Assembly (NCBI GenBank): GCA_009733575.1
Contig: ML769651.1
Location: 29,331 to 93,330 of the forward strand
DNA from: Gymnopus androsaceus JB14
Lineage: Eukaryota > Basidiomycota > Agaricomycetes > Agaricales > Omphalotaceae
Direction: 5' to 3'
Length of the DNA: 64,000 nt
The number at the start of each line of letters is the position of its first letter. The first letter of the stretch is position 1. Below are positions 63,451 through 64,000 of the stretch, in pieces. The notes below the pieces were generated by a model. That model searched no databases. It saw only the letters and a list, made by a program, of their open reading frames with translations, and was not told where the DNA came from. The position numbers and the translations under genes are program-made.

Positions 63451-63886
63451 CAAGACTCCCATTACTGGTTCTACGCTGGACTAGAGCCTTGAGATTGGCC
63501 AATTATGGTCAAGAGGACTGGGATTTGCCAATCGTGAATAATCATGTGATGAATGCCCTAGAACCGTCTTCCTTCCTTCCAACTCTAACCCGACGCTGAA
63601 TCTCATCCTTGACTTTATCTTCTTGTAATCTTCAAATCCTTAGTTAAAGGTCCCCTTGGACCTAATGCGAACGCTCCTTTTGAATAGCTCTTAATCTAGA
63701 CTCTAGTTTCCTCGAGTGCAGTTTCCTATGTAATGCCCAAGTATAATTCAATCGTCAATTCAAGTGTATACAGTGTCCTTCCATATGGTATGTTTTCGTT
63801 TTAAAGCCTTGTCTAATAGCAGTTAATATCATTCTGGAACGGTAGAAAACATTAGCGACGAACCTAATTATTGTGAATACAGATGG
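63451..63886. other. Intergenic stretch, nothing recognised
   Basis: About 430 bases between the ArfGAP scrap and the end of the third GDP-L-fucose synthase copy. AT-rich, no repeat seen. Confidence 0.35.
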
Positions 63887-64000
63887 CTAAGCGGATGGGA
63901 CCTTTCCTATTCTAGCCGTGTCATAATTTTCCAAGAACCACTTGACGGATTCGTCCAATGCTGGAAAGTGACGAGAGGAATTAGCACATTCCGAGAAAAA
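63887..64000 (-). CDS. Third GDP-L-fucose synthase copy, last exon only (cut by window edge)
   Basis: On the minus strand the last exon reads ALDESVKWFLENYDTARIGK and VPSA with a TAG stop at 63887-63889, preceded by a TTTCCAG acceptor. It corresponds to the final exon of the synthase at 53138-54637 ([19 protein letters not shown]) but keeps DESV, so it may be closer to the ancestral form. The rest of the gene lies outside the window, so its state is unknown. Confidence 0.75.
   Translation of the reverse strand, partial: FFSECANSSRHFPALDESVKWFLENYDTARIGKVPSA

Overview
This window looks like chromosomal DNA of a basidiomycete, most likely an agaricomycete. Genes are split by many short introns (about 45-60 nt, mostly GT-AG). 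The protein families are typical fungal ones: SNF5 with a GATA-like zinc finger, an MLKL/HeLo-like N-terminal domain, SUV3, MCU, mS33 and ArfGAP. The one large mobile element is a DIRS-like tyrosine-recombinase retrotransposon. No rRNA, tRNA, CRISPR array or bacterial operon signal was seen. Coordinates and splice sites were read by eye from the sequence; family names come from motif recognition, not from database searches.

Layout. 0-7 kb: the end of an unidentified gene, a half-length sugar transporter, a truncated SNF5 relic, and a 2-oxoglutarate oxygenase preceded by a decayed copy of its 3' half. 7-20 kb: a methyltransferase, a large P-loop ATPase, two tandem class II aldolase genes, an NCS1 permease with a 7-nt exon, and a ketopantoate-reductase-like gene with an inverted relic beside it. 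20-34 kb: a caspase-like protein, a secreted class 3 lipase, a DUF202 protein, two tandem M20 amidohydrolases, a Dap1/MAPR protein and a secreted GH43 enzyme. 34-39 kb: a mitochondrial group, SUV3 and mS33 head to head over 62 bp, then MCU. 39-45 kb: a secreted nuclease-like protein, a repeat-rich gene-poor stretch, and a 7-TM gene in an island almost free of CpG. 45-55 kb: ArfGAP, an F-box-like protein, SDHAF4, and a duplicated SDHAF4 + GDP-L-fucose synthase block separated by an HNH-like gene. 55-64 kb: an MLKL/HeLo-like gene running into a damaged DIRS-like element, then low-information sequence with an ArfGAP scrap and the end of a third GDP-L-fucose synthase copy.

Two themes stand out. 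First, duplication followed by decay: tandem aldolases, tandem M20 genes, relics of the oxygenase, the reductase, SNF5 and ArfGAP, and a two-gene block whose copies have each lost a different gene. Second, many otherwise good genes carry single-base frameshifts, often at short homopolymers, while neighbours such as SUV3, ArfGAP and the HeLo-like gene are clean. This could reflect assembly indels or real decay and must be settled before any frameshifted gene is called a pseudogene.
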